Positions 43,382 to 52,155 are shown, counted from the first letter of the stretch. The stretch is DNA of 64,000 bases from CAZTHM01 sp041946825 (GCA_041946825.1 JBHGBD010000007.1:62001-126000), one strand, 5' to 3'. The notes: generated from the sequence alone by a model not told the origin. Program-made: numbers and translations.

Positions 43382-43879
43382 TCATTTCCTCTGATCGTAG
43401 TAAACCAGAAAATCTATCCCAGGCGGGGTAATACCAAGCTGGCGTAGGGCCATGGTCACCTGGCCGCGATGGTAGGTTCCGTGGTTGACCAGGTGGACGA
43501 GGCATTGCCAGAGCCGGTAGGTCCAGGTTTCTCCCTTGAAATTCACATAGGTCAGCGGAGCGCCGAGCGCCTCGGGCTGAAGCGCCTGCAAATAGCCGCG
43601 CATTTGGGATTCGACGCTCTGCCAGCGCTGCCGGATCGAGTCGAGAGTTTGAAGTTCGTCCGTTCCGGGAAAACTCCGCGGGCTCTGGCCGTGGAAACGC
43701 TGCGACCAGACCCATTCGGCGCCCAGCAGGTGTTTGAGTGTGTCGCGCAGCGAGCCGAAGCTCGACCCAAGCGGCCGTGCAAACTGTTCGTCATTCAGTT
43801 CCGCGCAGGCGGCGAGTTGCTGATCGCGCGCCCAGAAGTTGTAGTCGTAAAGCTCGCGAAGAAGTTCGAGAGAAATCAT
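43382..43879 (-). CDS. DinB-family protein 2
   Basis: A 165-residue four-helix protein of the DinB superfamily. It has LRDTLKHLLGAEWVW (first metal-ligand histidine region), and the C-terminal motif VNHGTYHRGQVTMALRQLG with two more histidines. It is more canonical than the first DinB protein of the window (35314-35814) and only distantly similar to it. Function unknown; thiol-dependent transferase activity is common in the superfamily. Confidence 0.88.
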   Translation of the reverse strand: MISLELLRELYDYNFWARDQQLAACAELNDEQFARPLGSSFGSLRDTLKHLLGAEWVWSQRFHGQSPRSFPGTDELQTLDSIRQRWQSVESQMRGYLQALQPEALGAPLTYVNFKGETWTYRLWQCLVHLVNHGTYHRGQVTMALRQLGITPPGIDFLVYYDQRK

Positions 43880-44042
43880 GACCAGCGCCTCGAAGCCGGA
43901 AATTCGAAACTTGAAATTCGAAACTCGAAACTCGAAAACTGTTCAGAGCATCCGCGGGGTTCCGGCTTTTACCCTTTATCCTTCACACTTTATCCTTTTG
44001 CCTTCCCGCTCCTGATTCCTGAATCCTGAATCCTGAATCCTG
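43880..44042. repeat. Simple-repeat block upstream of DinB gene 2
   Basis: It holds GAAATTCGAAACTTGAAATTC-type repeats (about 43898-43938), a TTTACCCTTTATCCTTCAC segment (43969-43987) that is the complement of a repeat at 35034-35053, and four CCTGAAT heptamers (44011-44042). Confidence 0.7.
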
Positions 44043-44046
44043 CAGT

Positions 44047-44982
44047 TCAGTTGTGCCGCATGAACTTGTGATTGGGCCGGCCGGTCAGCGAGTTGTAGAT
44101 CGTCTCGATAAATCCGTCGGCGCTGATGAAGTCGCCGGAGTATTTTTGCCACGGCGCGAGGATTTTTTCCTTCTTCATCTGCTCGAGCGTCTTGTGCTGC
44201 CGGAGCGCCTTCTCAACCGCGGCCGTCGTTCCCTTGAGCATCTTGATGTACTCGCGTACGTCGTCGAGGTTGGAGAGTGCGCCGTGGCCGGGAATCACCT
44301 TCACATCCGGCGGAAGCTGCGCGATGGCTTTCTCGCAGCCCGCGATCATCCCCTGCACGCTGCCGCCGCTGTCGATGTCGATGAACGGAAAACCGTAGCG
44401 CACAAAATCGTCACCCATGTGTACGACGTTGGATTTGGGGAAAAAGATGATTGCGTCGCCGTCAGTGTGTCCGGCGGGAAAGTGAATGGCTCGGATGTCC
44501 TCGCCGCTCAGGTGCACGGTTAAGTCGCGACCGAAAGTGATGATGGGCAGCGCGGCCTTGGGCGCGGGCTTGTTCTCCATGCCCTTGCCGTCGCCAATGC
44601 CCGACTTGCCGCCTTCTTCCAGGCGCTTGCGGACGTTGTCCTGGGCGATGACGGTCGAAGTCTCGCTGAACGGGACGTTCCCGCCCGTGTGGTCGCCGTG
44701 GAAGTGGGTATTGATGACGAAGCGCACCGGCTTGTCGGTGATGCCCAGATCCTTCAGCGCGGCGCGAATCTTCTCGGCGAGCGGCGCGAACTGGTCGTCC
44801 ACAATCACGATGCCGTCCTCGCCCACCGACGCGGCGATGTTCCCGCCCGCGCCTTCCAACATGTAGACGCTTCCGGAAACCTTGTTGACCTTGATTTGAA
44901 CTTTGCTGAAGTCCTCGTCCTGGCCAGATGCCAGCGCAGCCGCAAACAGCAGGGACGCAAATATGATCAGGCTTCTCTTCAA
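44047..44982 (-). CDS. Exported MBL-fold metallo-hydrolase
   Basis: A 311-residue metallo-beta-lactamase-fold enzyme. Zinc ligands appear in NTHFHGDHTGG, HFPAGHTDGD, MGDDFVRYG and VIPGHG. The start is TTG at 44982: GGAGG lies five bases upstream and the protein then begins with a signal peptide (LKRSLIIFASLLFAAALASGQ). An ATG at 45015 would add 11 residues before it. Close relatives (quinoprotein relay/cyclase-like group) hydrolyse varied substrates; this one is periplasmic or secreted. Substrate unknown. Confidence 0.87.
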   Translation of the reverse strand: MKRSLIIFASLLFAAALASGQDEDFSKVQIKVNKVSGSVYMLEGAGGNIAASVGEDGIVIVDDQFAPLAEKIRAALKDLGITDKPVRFVINTHFHGDHTGGNVPFSETSTVIAQDNVRKRLEEGGKSGIGDGKGMENKPAPKAALPIITFGRDLTVHLSGEDIRAIHFPAGHTDGDAIIFFPKSNVVHMGDDFVRYGFPFIDIDSGGSVQGMIAGCEKAIAQLPPDVKVIPGHGALSNLDDVREYIKMLKGTTAAVEKALRQHKTLEQMKKEKILAPWQKYSGDFISADGFIETIYNSLTGRPNHKFMRHN

Positions 44983-45110
44983 TTCTGCCTCCGATGAATA
45001 ATGTGCCGCCTCCATCGCGTCCGGTCGGCGTTGTATATACTCGAATTCAGCCCTGACAGAACAGCAAGGCGCATAGCATAGCACAAGGCAGTCTATGCAG
45101 AGTCCGGGGA

Positions 45111-45162
45111 ATGCTGAGATCCCTTCGTCCCGAAGAAATAGATTGGGACTCAGGATGACATT
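45111..45162. repeat. Diverged GAGATCC..AGGATGAC element
   Basis: GCTGAGATCCCTTCG (45111-45125) and CTCAGGATGAC (45151-45162 region) match the ends of the right half of the element at 14615-14690, with a different middle. It lies between two minus-strand genes. Confidence 0.5.
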
Positions 45163-45202
45163 CTGGCAGGGCTTACTGCTTCGGTGACGCCGCCCGAGGA
45201 AC

Positions 45203-45946
45203 TCACACCACCGGTGGCGGGCCGCCGAATTCCAGGTTGATCTGACCGATGCCGCCTTCCACTTCCACGTCGAGTGTCACCGAAGATTTGCCGTAGGCGT
45301 CGTTGGTATAGATGTCGCCGTCTTTCCTCAGATCCCCGGCGCGAATTTCGCCGATCCCGCCGCGCGCCTGCACACGCACGCCCACGTCGCGCGGCAGCTT
45401 GACGGTGGCCTGGCCGACCCCGCCATGGATGCGAGCGTGGATGTCATTCTTCCAATCGCCGGTCAGGTCAACGATCGTTTCACCCACACCCATGTTGACA
45501 TCGAGCTTCGTGATCGAAAGCGATCCCAACGACAGGTCGGACTTGCCCGCGCCCAGGTCCACGCGCAACTCGAGCGGGACTTTGTCATTCAGGTGGAGAT
45601 CCCACGTGTATTGTCCGCCGCGGTGGGGTCCACCTGAGCCTTCGGGCTGGCGGATCTCCAGCTTTCCCTGCGCGCCCTGCACGTTGTAGTCGACCTCGGG
45701 CTTCAAGCGCGGGCTCGAATATGTGAAATCTGCGTCAAGCAGGTCCGCCGCGCCGCCCCCCAGCTTCAAATCGCCGGCGCCCATTTTGACGGCGACCTGA
45801 ACCGATTGCGCGCCTCCCAGCTTCACCGAGCGCGATTCGGTCTGCGACGGGCCGGCCGTAAATTCGTCGCCGTGGTGGCAGCTCATGGCCAGCAGCGAGG
45901 CAGCAAAAACCGCACAAAGCACACGCACTTTTAATGACCCTGTCAT
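45203..45946 (-). CDS. LiaF/toastrack-like beta-solenoid lipoprotein
   Basis: A 247-residue lipoprotein. A signal peptide with lipobox-like LAMSC (Cys about 22) is followed by repeated beta-strands rich in Gly and Asp (KMGAGDLKLGGGAADLL, DLGAGKSDLSLGSL, NMGVGETIVDLTGD, VGQATVKLPRDVGV). This fits the toastrack/DUF2154 domain joined to a LiaF-C-like sheet. GGAGGG lies five bases before the ATG at 45946. Family members occur in envelope stress systems that often include PspA; a PspA gene lies 27 kb away in this window, but no direct linkage is shown. Function unknown. Confidence 0.75.
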   Translation of the reverse strand: MTGSLKVRVLCAVFAASLLAMSCHHGDEFTAGPSQTESRSVKLGGAQSVQVAVKMGAGDLKLGGGAADLLDADFTYSSPRLKPEVDYNVQGAQGKLEIRQPEGSGGPHRGGQYTWDLHLNDKVPLELRVDLGAGKSDLSLGSLSITKLDVNMGVGETIVDLTGDWKNDIHARIHGGVGQATVKLPRDVGVRVQARGGIGEIRAGDLRKDGDIYTNDAYGKSSVTLDVEVEGGIGQINLEFGGPPPVV

Positions 45947-46241
45947 GTCGCCCTCCGTTTTGCGTCGAATGCGCCTCTTGCTATCGCACTCCGGCTCACC
46001 CGTCATCATACGCCGACAAGCATCAAGGCACACCCATCCCTTGGCCTTCCTTCGGAGAATACGCATCCTTCGGCTCCGAATGTTCCCCAAAAACCCTGGA
46101 AAGAGATTTCTGTGTGCCTGGATGAAACAGCCAGCCGTTGACCGGACTCGCGGCGGCTGTTCTGCAGGAAAAAGGGGCCGTGCCTGGCCCACGGCCGGCA
46201 GGTCGGGTTGCTGACGACTCAGAGATTTGCTGGTCCTTCAA

Positions 46242-46261
46242 TGTATCTCATTGTAGATACA
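46242..46261. promoter_or_regulatory. Palindrome upstream of transketolase
   Basis: TGTATCT (46242-46248) and AGATACA (46255-46261) form a 7-bp inverted repeat with a six-base spacer, 120 bp before the transketolase gene and in the promoter region. It could be a regulator-binding site; the regulator is unknown. Confidence 0.4.
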
Positions 46262-46383
46262 AGGGTTGCGGGCTGCCTGATGCGCAACATGGTGACGCCA
46301 AGGAATCTTGCCCTACGAGTTGCCAACGCGCCAATCTTCGCAGTGGTGGGCGCTAACGCCCGATTTCCAAGGAGGTTGTCCTA

Positions 46384-48420
46384 ATGGATTCAACGCGTGA
46401 GCAGCGTGGTCCCAGACTAAATGTCGATGAATTGCGCGAGGCCGCTGCCGAAATGCGTGCCATTGACTTGATCGACATTTTTGCCGCTGGGTCCGGACAT
46501 CCTGGCGGCACCCTCTCCATCATCGACATTGCCGCGGCGCTCTATCTGCGGGTGATGAACCACGATCCGAAAAATCCTTTCTGGCCCGGCCGCGACCGGG
46601 TCTTTTGGTCTACCGGACATAAAGCTCCGGCGCTTTACGTTTCGCTCGGCAAATCGGGCTATTTCCCGCTGGACGACACGGTTCTGTTGCGCCAGCTCGG
46701 GTCGCGATTCGAAGGCCATCCCCACTGGCTGAAGTTGCCGGGAGTCGAGGTTTCGAGCGGCTCGCTCGGGCAGGGTCTGGGGATCGCAGTGGGGAACGCA
46801 TTGGCAGGGAAGCTCCAAGCGCGGCCGTATCGCGTCTATTGCATTATGGGTGACGGCGAGCAGCAGGAAGGCAGCATCTGGGAAGCCGCCATGTCGGCCG
46901 GCCACTTCAAGCTCGACAACCTTTGCGGCATCGTCGACAAGAACGACTTGCAGATCGACGGGCGCGTGTGCGACGTGATGGACATCGATCCTCTCGCCGA
47001 AAAGTACGCCGCATTTAACTGGAACGTGCTCGAAATCGACGGGCACGACATGACGGCGATTCTCTCGGCCTTCGAGCGCGCCGCCGAGGCGAAGGGCCGC
47101 CCGACCGTCATCATCGCCCACACGACTAAAGGCAAAGGCGTGTCTTTCATGGAGAACGCCGCGGGCTGGCACGGCATCGCGCCTAACCGCGAGCAGTTTG
47201 AGAAGGCGATGATCGATTTGGCAACCCGGTCGGTGCCTCCCGAGCGCGCGCAGGCGTTGCTCGCCACTGCCGCGCGGAATTCTCAGGAAGTGGAGCGCCG
47301 GACAATCGAGTCACTGCCCAAGTTCCGCCGCAACTATTGGTGGAACTCGGACGAGACGATGAAAGTCGAGATGGACCCGACGCGCATGGGTTTTGGCCGC
47401 GGCCTGGAAGCCGCCGGCGCTGACGACCGCGTGGTGACGATTCACGCCGACATTTCCGGCTCGATCAAGATCACGGATTTCGAAGCCAAACATCCCGAGC
47501 GCCGGAATCGCGTCTTCAGCGTCGGCATCGCCGAGCAGAACATGATGCAGGTGGCCGCGGGGCTGGCGAAAGAAGGCTTGATTCCCGTCACCGGCACCTA
47601 CGGCGTTTTCGCCTCGGGGCGCTGCTGGGACCAGGTTCGTACCACGATTTGCTACTCGAACTTGAACGTTAAGATCGCCGGCGCGCACGGCGGGATTTCC
47701 GTCGGCGCGGACGGCGCCACGCACCAGGCGCTGGAAGAGATCTCGCTGATGAACGTTCTACCCAACATGCATTTACTCGTCCCTTGCGATTCCGTGGAGA
47801 CGGAGCGCGCGACGCGCGCAGGTCTGCTGGATGTTGTCGGACCGGCTTACATACGTTACGCGCGCGAAGCCACGCCGGTCGTGACAGGCCCGCAGACTCC
47901 GTTCAAATACGGCATCGCCAACATCATTCGCTATCGGGGAGAGAAGCCGCGATTTGTGGATGCCTTCGAGACGGTCTTGGCAAGCGATTACAAGTCCGAA
48001 GGCGAGGATGTTTCCATCATCGCGTGCGGGCCGATGGTCCCGGAAGCGATGCGCGCCGCGTGGCTGCTCAAAGAAGAGCATGGTCTTGAGACGCGCGTCG
48101 TCAACGTGCACACGGTGAAGCCGCTCGACGTCGCTGCGCTCGCAGCGGCAGCGGATGAAACTGGCCTGATTGTGACCGCGGAAGAGCACCAGGTCGGAGG
48201 CTTCGGCGGGATCATCGCCGCGGCTATCCTCCAGCAGCGACGAAAGCCGGAGAACCCGCTCCTGTTCGATATGGTGGGCATTGCCGACCGCTTCGGCCTT
48301 TCGGGAAAGCCCTGGGACCTGATGCGCGAGTTTGGCCTTTGCGCCGAACACCTCGCCCAGCGCGTCCTGCGCCTGTACACCCGCCACGGAGGACAGCAAA
48401 GAATCGCTCCGGCGGCATAG
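46384..48420 (+). CDS. tkt: Transketolase
   Basis: A 678-residue thiamine diphosphate enzyme that moves two-carbon ketol units between sugar phosphates of the pentose phosphate and Calvin-type cycles. The TPP motif is GDGEQQEGSIWEAA with KNDLQIDG; the second half has VGIAEQNMMQVAAG with the catalytic glutamate, and AGAHGGISVGADGATHQALE. The GIAEQNM form is typical of split (two-gene) transketolases and DXS, so the protein looks like the N and C subunits of a split enzyme joined in one chain. AAGGAGG precedes the ATG. Confidence 0.93.
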   Translation: MDSTREQRGPRLNVDELREAAAEMRAIDLIDIFAAGSGHPGGTLSIIDIAAALYLRVMNHDPKNPFWPGRDRVFWSTGHKAPALYVSLGKSGYFPLDDTVLLRQLGSRFEGHPHWLKLPGVEVSSGSLGQGLGIAVGNALAGKLQARPYRVYCIMGDGEQQEGSIWEAAMSAGHFKLDNLCGIVDKNDLQIDGRVCDVMDIDPLAEKYAAFNWNVLEIDGHDMTAILSAFERAAEAKGRPTVIIAHTTKGKGVSFMENAAGWHGIAPNREQFEKAMIDLATRSVPPERAQALLATAARNSQEVERRTIESLPKFRRNYWWNSDETMKVEMDPTRMGFGRGLEAAGADDRVVTIHADISGSIKITDFEAKHPERRNRVFSVGIAEQNMMQVAAGLAKEGLIPVTGTYGVFASGRCWDQVRTTICYSNLNVKIAGAHGGISVGADGATHQALEEISLMNVLPNMHLLVPCDSVETERATRAGLLDVVGPAYIRYAREATPVVTGPQTPFKYGIANIIRYRGEKPRFVDAFETVLASDYKSEGEDVSIIACGPMVPEAMRAAWLLKEEHGLETRVVNVHTVKPLDVAALAAAADETGLIVTAEEHQVGGFGGIIAAAILQQRRKPENPLLFDMVGIADRFGLSGKPWDLMREFGLCAEHLAQRVLRLYTRHGGQQRIAPAA

Positions 48421-48508
48421 AGATGGATGTCAGCCCGCGGTGGACTATCACCTTTCCTCAGGGTTCGCGGAGTGCTTGGGTATAATCTGTTCGGTAGCGA
48501 GAAATCCT

Positions 48509-49003
48509 TTGTATATATTCGAGTATTTGGTCGAACGTTTCTTTAAGTTCCTCAGAAGCTCCGCGCGATATCAGAGCGCGGTGCAGGATGGCGCTGGCCT
48601 GACGTTCGGGATTTGTACAGGCATCAAAGTACTGGTAGCGATTGCTGGAGTAGGTCTCAGTGGCCTCGCCATCATCGTGCTGTTGGTGACGAAGGGCGAA
48701 AAAGGCCCCCCTGTTGCGGTCCTGATCCCGGTTTCCCTGCTCGTAGTGATCTTGTTTTCGCTGCCACCATCGATAGTCCTTGACGAAGCGGGCATTCGAC
48801 AGCGTTACTGGTGGGGTAGATGCAGGCAGATCCCTTGGGGCGATGTCACCTCGGCCTTCCATGATCCCTTAAGCGGGAGCACCACGATCCTCTATAAATG
48901 GGGAAAGATATCATTCTCGCAGAACTTGGTCGATCAAGGACGGTTTGATCGGGAAGTCCGGGCGCACATGCGTCCTGACTTCTGGAATTTGCCTGTGAGT
49001 TGA
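48509..49003 (+). CDS. Small membrane protein with bacterial PH-like domain
   Basis: About 164 residues. Two hydrophobic helices (about VLVAIAGVGLSGLAIIVLLV and VAVLIPVSLLVVILFSL) are followed by a bPH_2-like beta-domain (SIVLDEAGIRQRYWWGR, then IPWGDVTSAF). The start is unclear: no ATG lies in the useful range. TTG at 48509 behind GAGAAA is a reasonable choice. Function unknown. It follows transketolase by 88 bp. Confidence 0.5.
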   Translation: MYIFEYLVERFFKFLRSSARYQSAVQDGAGLTFGICTGIKVLVAIAGVGLSGLAIIVLLVTKGEKGPPVAVLIPVSLLVVILFSLPPSIVLDEAGIRQRYWWGRCRQIPWGDVTSAFHDPLSGSTTILYKWGKISFSQNLVDQGRFDREVRAHMRPDFWNLPVS

Positions 49004-49058
49004 CACAAATCCCCGTCAAACACTTCCTGACCGCTCGCTTAACTGCTCCGGGGCATCT

Positions 49059-50189
49059 CTACCGAAACGCTTCCCTGTTCACAACGTAAGGCATATTCGC
49101 CGGGTTGCCGGCGTAGTTGCCTTCCAGGACATCGATCAAGCCCTGGACGCAGCGGCCGGCCATGCCTTTGTTGGGGTCGGTGGAGAGGCGAGTGACGCGC
49201 GCGGCGCTGGCGAAGTGGCTGAACAGCCGCACCCGGTTTTCGATTTTGGGGTCGAGCAGGGGCGAATCGGCGGGGAGCGGTTCAACTTCGAAGACATCGA
49301 GCGCCGCGCCGGCGATGACATTCTCGCGAATCGCCGCGACTAATGCCTTTTCATCGACGACGGGCCCGCGCGAAGTGTTTACCAGGAACGCCGTGGGTTT
49401 CATCAGGCGCAGCGTGCGTTCGTTGATCAAGTGGAACGTCGGCGTGCCGCCTTCGCCCTCGCGGACGAGCGGCACGTGCAGGCTCACGAAGTCTCCTCCC
49501 GCCAGAGCTTCTTCAAAACTCACATAGCGAATCGTTCGCTGCTCGCTCGTGAACCCGTTGCGAAAGCGCACGTCCATGGTGTCTTGAATCTTTTTGACAA
49601 AATCGTGCGCCTGATAGGCGGGGTCGTAGCAGAGAAAATCCACGTCGAATCCGACCGCCTTCTTCATGAAAGCCTGCCCGATGCGGCCCGTGCCGATGAC
49701 GGAGATGGTTTTGCCCGTAACCTCGTCGCCGAGGAAGGGAAGAAACGGATGCCAGGTTCCCCACCGATTGTCGCGCACCAGGCGCTCGCTCGGGCAGAGC
49801 TTGCGCGCCACGTTCCCAAGGATGAGCAGCGCGAATTCCGCTGTCGCTTCGGTCAGCACGTCGGCGGTGTTGGTAAAGGGAATCTTGTAGCGGTTGGCGT
49901 CACCGCGATTGATGTTGTCGAAGCCCACGGCGTCCTGGGCCACGACCTTGAGCGTGCCGCGCCCGGCCTCGAAGACCTCAGCGTCAATCTTGTCGCGCAG
50001 CGTCGTGATCAGGCCGTCGATGCCGGAGCGGACCTTTTCGATAATCAGGCTTTTGGGCGGCGGCTCGAGCTGGTCGTAAACCTCGACGTCATAGCCGCTC
50101 CGGCGCAGGAGTTCAATCGCCTCGTCGCCGATGTTGCAGGTGGCGAATACGCGGTATCGACGATTGGAAGTGGAGTTCGTCATGTCCAT
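49059..50189 (-). CDS. D-isomer 2-hydroxyacid dehydrogenase (SerA-like)
   Basis: A 376-residue NAD-dependent dehydrogenase. The Rossmann motif is GTGRIGQAFMKKA; the catalytic Arg lies in AQDAVGFDNINRG-type region and VNTSRGPVVDE, Glu in LDVFEVEPLP, and His in LFSHFAS. It lacks the ACT regulatory domain of full-length SerA. An insertion (about 200-235, DTMDVRFRNGFTSEQRT) separates it from typical glyoxylate reductases. Its ATG overlaps the stop of a RelE-type toxin gene (TGATG), so it is read in one operon with the toxin-antitoxin pair. Substrate: phosphoglycerate or a related 2-hydroxyacid; not resolved. Confidence 0.85.
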   Translation of the reverse strand: MDMTNSTSNRRYRVFATCNIGDEAIELLRRSGYDVEVYDQLEPPPKSLIIEKVRSGIDGLITTLRDKIDAEVFEAGRGTLKVVAQDAVGFDNINRGDANRYKIPFTNTADVLTEATAEFALLILGNVARKLCPSERLVRDNRWGTWHPFLPFLGDEVTGKTISVIGTGRIGQAFMKKAVGFDVDFLCYDPAYQAHDFVKKIQDTMDVRFRNGFTSEQRTIRYVSFEEALAGGDFVSLHVPLVREGEGGTPTFHLINERTLRLMKPTAFLVNTSRGPVVDEKALVAAIRENVIAGAALDVFEVEPLPADSPLLDPKIENRVRLFSHFASAARVTRLSTDPNKGMAGRCVQGLIDVLEGNYAGNPANMPYVVNREAFR

Positions 50190-50455
50190 CAGCGATAGAC
50201 GTCCTTTCGATGCGCGATGCGCAGCACCAGCACGGCTTGGCCCTCATCGTCAATCCGGCACACGATGCGGTAATTCCCGACTCGGTACCGCCAGAGCCCG
50301 ACCTTCTCTCCCGTCAGAGGTTTTCCAAACCCGCGCGGGTCATGACCACCGGCAATGCGCGCCCGCAGGAAACGCACGACTCGTTGCTGGGTGACCCGAT
50401 CCAGCTTCTTGATTTCGCCGAGTGCCCGAGGTTCAAAGCTAACGGTCCAAGCCAA
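50189..50455 (-). CDS. RelE/ParE-family toxin
   Basis: An 88-residue toxin of the RelE superfamily, ribosome-dependent mRNA interferases. The fold is visible in VSFEPRALGEIKKLDRVTQQ, LWRYRVGNYRIVCRID and the C-terminal VLRIAHRKDVYR with its conserved basic residues. It overlaps the antitoxin gene by 17 bp and the dehydrogenase gene by one base. Active-site residues R, K and a terminal Y are present, so the toxin is probably functional. Confidence 0.9.
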   Translation of the reverse strand: MAWTVSFEPRALGEIKKLDRVTQQRVVRFLRARIAGGHDPRGFGKPLTGEKVGLWRYRVGNYRIVCRIDDEGQAVLVLRIAHRKDVYR

Positions 50456-50651
50456 GCTGCTTCACGACCTCTTCCAACGGAATCGGGGGAAGAGCCTCCT
50501 CCAGCCGCGCCACGGCGATCAGATAATCTTCCTGCTCGTCGAGAAACTCCGCGATCGCCTTCTTCGCATAGAAAGCCTTGGGGCGGCCGGTGCGCTTAGA
50601 CAATCGGTTCAGCCGCGCTTCGAGCTTGGAAGAAAGCCGAACCGTCAGCAT
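50439..50651 (-). CDS. Ribbon-helix-helix antitoxin (RelB-like)
   Basis: A 70-residue antitoxin. The N-terminal MLTVRLSSKLEARLNRLSK is a ribbon-helix-helix DNA-binding module; the C-terminus (EEALPPIPLEEVVKQLGLDR) is the expected toxin-binding tail. The gene precedes and overlaps the toxin gene, the usual order. A 12-bp perfect palindrome lies 19 bp upstream of its start and probably serves autorepression. Confidence 0.88.
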   Translation of the reverse strand: MLTVRLSSKLEARLNRLSKRTGRPKAFYAKKAIAEFLDEQEDYLIAVARLEEALPPIPLEEVVKQLGLDR

Positions 50652-50669
50652 AGGCCACCTCGCATATGA

Positions 50670-50681
50670 AATACATGTATT
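50670..50681. promoter_or_regulatory. Antitoxin operator palindrome
   Basis: AATACATGTATT, a perfect 12-bp palindrome just upstream of the antitoxin gene, in the position of the promoter. It is a good candidate for binding by the RHH antitoxin. Confidence 0.6.
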
Positions 50682-50724
50682 ACATTCTACAAAGAGACTC
50701 AGCCGCCGTCAAAGGCGAAAGGTA

Positions 50725-50800
50725 AATAGTGAAGTCGCAAATAGACTTTCGGCCCGCGGTCCTCGCCGCGACAAGTTCTGGCAATTCACCATTCACTATT
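50725..50800. repeat. Inverted AATAGTGAA / TTCACTATT arms
   Basis: AATAGTGAA (50725-50733) and TTCACTATT (50792-50800) lie in the gap between the toxin-antitoxin promoter and the aminotransferase 3' end; the right arm overlaps the aminotransferase stop region. Neighbouring bases are drifting copies (GTAAATAGTGAAG, CACCATTCACTATTCAC). Confidence 0.5.
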
Positions 50801-51992
50801 CACAATTTTTCCTTATCCATTCCTCGATGCGGATGAGGGCTTTCTGAATGTTCTCAACCGAATTCGCGTACGAAAAGCGCAGATAACCTTCGCCCCAGTC
50901 GCCGAAGGCCGTTCCGGAAAGGCAGGCGACGCCCGCTTCGTTGAGCAGCGCGTCGGCGAGCGCCTTCGAACTCTTTCTCGTTCCGGTGACGTTGGGAAAA
51001 ACGTAGAAGGCGCCATGCGGGGCGCGGCAGCGAAAACCGGGGATTTTGTTCAAACCCTCGACGATGACGTCGCGTCGCCGGCGAAACTCCTCGCGCATGT
51101 GATCCACTCCGGACTGATCGCCCCGCAGCGCCTCGATGGCGGCGATCTGCGCATAGCTGGCCGTGCAGGAATTGGAGTTGGTCATCAGCAGCGCCACCTG
51201 GCGCGCGAGGTCGAGTCGCATGATGCCGTAACCCAGCCGCCAGCCCGTCATCGCGAAGGTTTTGGAGAAACCGTCGAGAATAATCGTGCGCTCTTTCATG
51301 CCGGGAAACTGCGTGATGCTCGAATGTTCTCCTTCGAAGATCAACCGGTTATAGATTTCGTCGGAGAGGACGAACGCGTCCCGATCCGCGAGGGCGCGGG
51401 CGAGCGCGGCGATCTGCTGCCGCGCCATCACACCGCCGGTAGGATTCTGCGGCGAGTTGAGAATAATCAGCCGTGTGCGGTCGGTGAGCTTGGCGAGGAT
51501 TTCTTCCACATTGATGTCGAAATCCCGGTCTTCGGGCAGCGCGTAGGGGACCGGCCGGCCATTGACAAAGCGGATCATCGATTCGTAGATCGGAAAGCCG
51601 GGATTGGGATAAAGCACCTCATCGCCACGATCGACCAGAGCGAGGATCGTGAAGAACATGATGGGCTTGCCGCCCGGCGTCACGACGATTTCGGCGGGGT
51701 CAATTCGAATGCCGCGCCGCGCGCCGGCGTCTTCGGCGATTGCCTGGCGAAGCTGCGGCAGGCCCGCGGGCGGGCCGTAATGCGTCCATCCCTCGCGCAG
51801 TGCGCGCGCCGCCGATTCCACTATATGCGGAGCCGTAGGGAAATCCGGCTCGCCGATTTCGAGGTGAATGATTTCCTTACCACGCGCCTCCAATTCGCGC
51901 GCCCGAACCAGAACTTCAAAGGCGCTCTCTGTTCCCAGACGGGACATTCGTTCGGCCAGATGGAGTCTTCTCTCGGTTGAATGCATCGTCAT
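50796..51992 (-). CDS. Class I/II PLP-dependent aminotransferase (AspC-like)
   Basis: A 398-residue aminotransferase. The PLP-binding lysine is in GFSKTFAMTGWRLGY; other fixed points are HYGPPAGLPQLRQAIA, ILNSPQNPTGG and VLSDEIYNRL. The C-terminal FSYANSVENI holds the substrate carboxylate arginine region. Start set at ATG 51992, which gives the family's usual length; ATG 52022 with GAGG seven bases upstream is a valid alternative that adds ten residues. Substrate range cannot be read; aspartate or aromatic amino acids are usual. Confidence 0.9.
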   Translation of the reverse strand: MTMHSTERRLHLAERMSRLGTESAFEVLVRARELEARGKEIIHLEIGEPDFPTAPHIVESAARALREGWTHYGPPAGLPQLRQAIAEDAGARRGIRIDPAEIVVTPGGKPIMFFTILALVDRGDEVLYPNPGFPIYESMIRFVNGRPVPYALPEDRDFDINVEEILAKLTDRTRLIILNSPQNPTGGVMARQQIAALARALADRDAFVLSDEIYNRLIFEGEHSSITQFPGMKERTIILDGFSKTFAMTGWRLGYGIMRLDLARQVALLMTNSNSCTASYAQIAAIEALRGDQSGVDHMREEFRRRRDVIVEGLNKIPGFRCRAPHGAFYVFPNVTGTRKSSKALADALLNEAGVACLSGTAFGDWGEGYLRFSYANSVENIQKALIRIEEWIRKNCE

Positions 51993-52155
51993 ATGATATG
52001 TGACCTGTTCAGGGGCGGCCATTGAGAAACCTCGGCGCATACCCTCGGATGTCAGGATAGGGCCAAAGCATCGGGCTGTCCAGACCGGATCGTGATGTGG
52101 CGACCTAAGGTGCGGATAGTTTGCGCGGGCTTGACAGCCCGTGCGGCAGAGGGCT

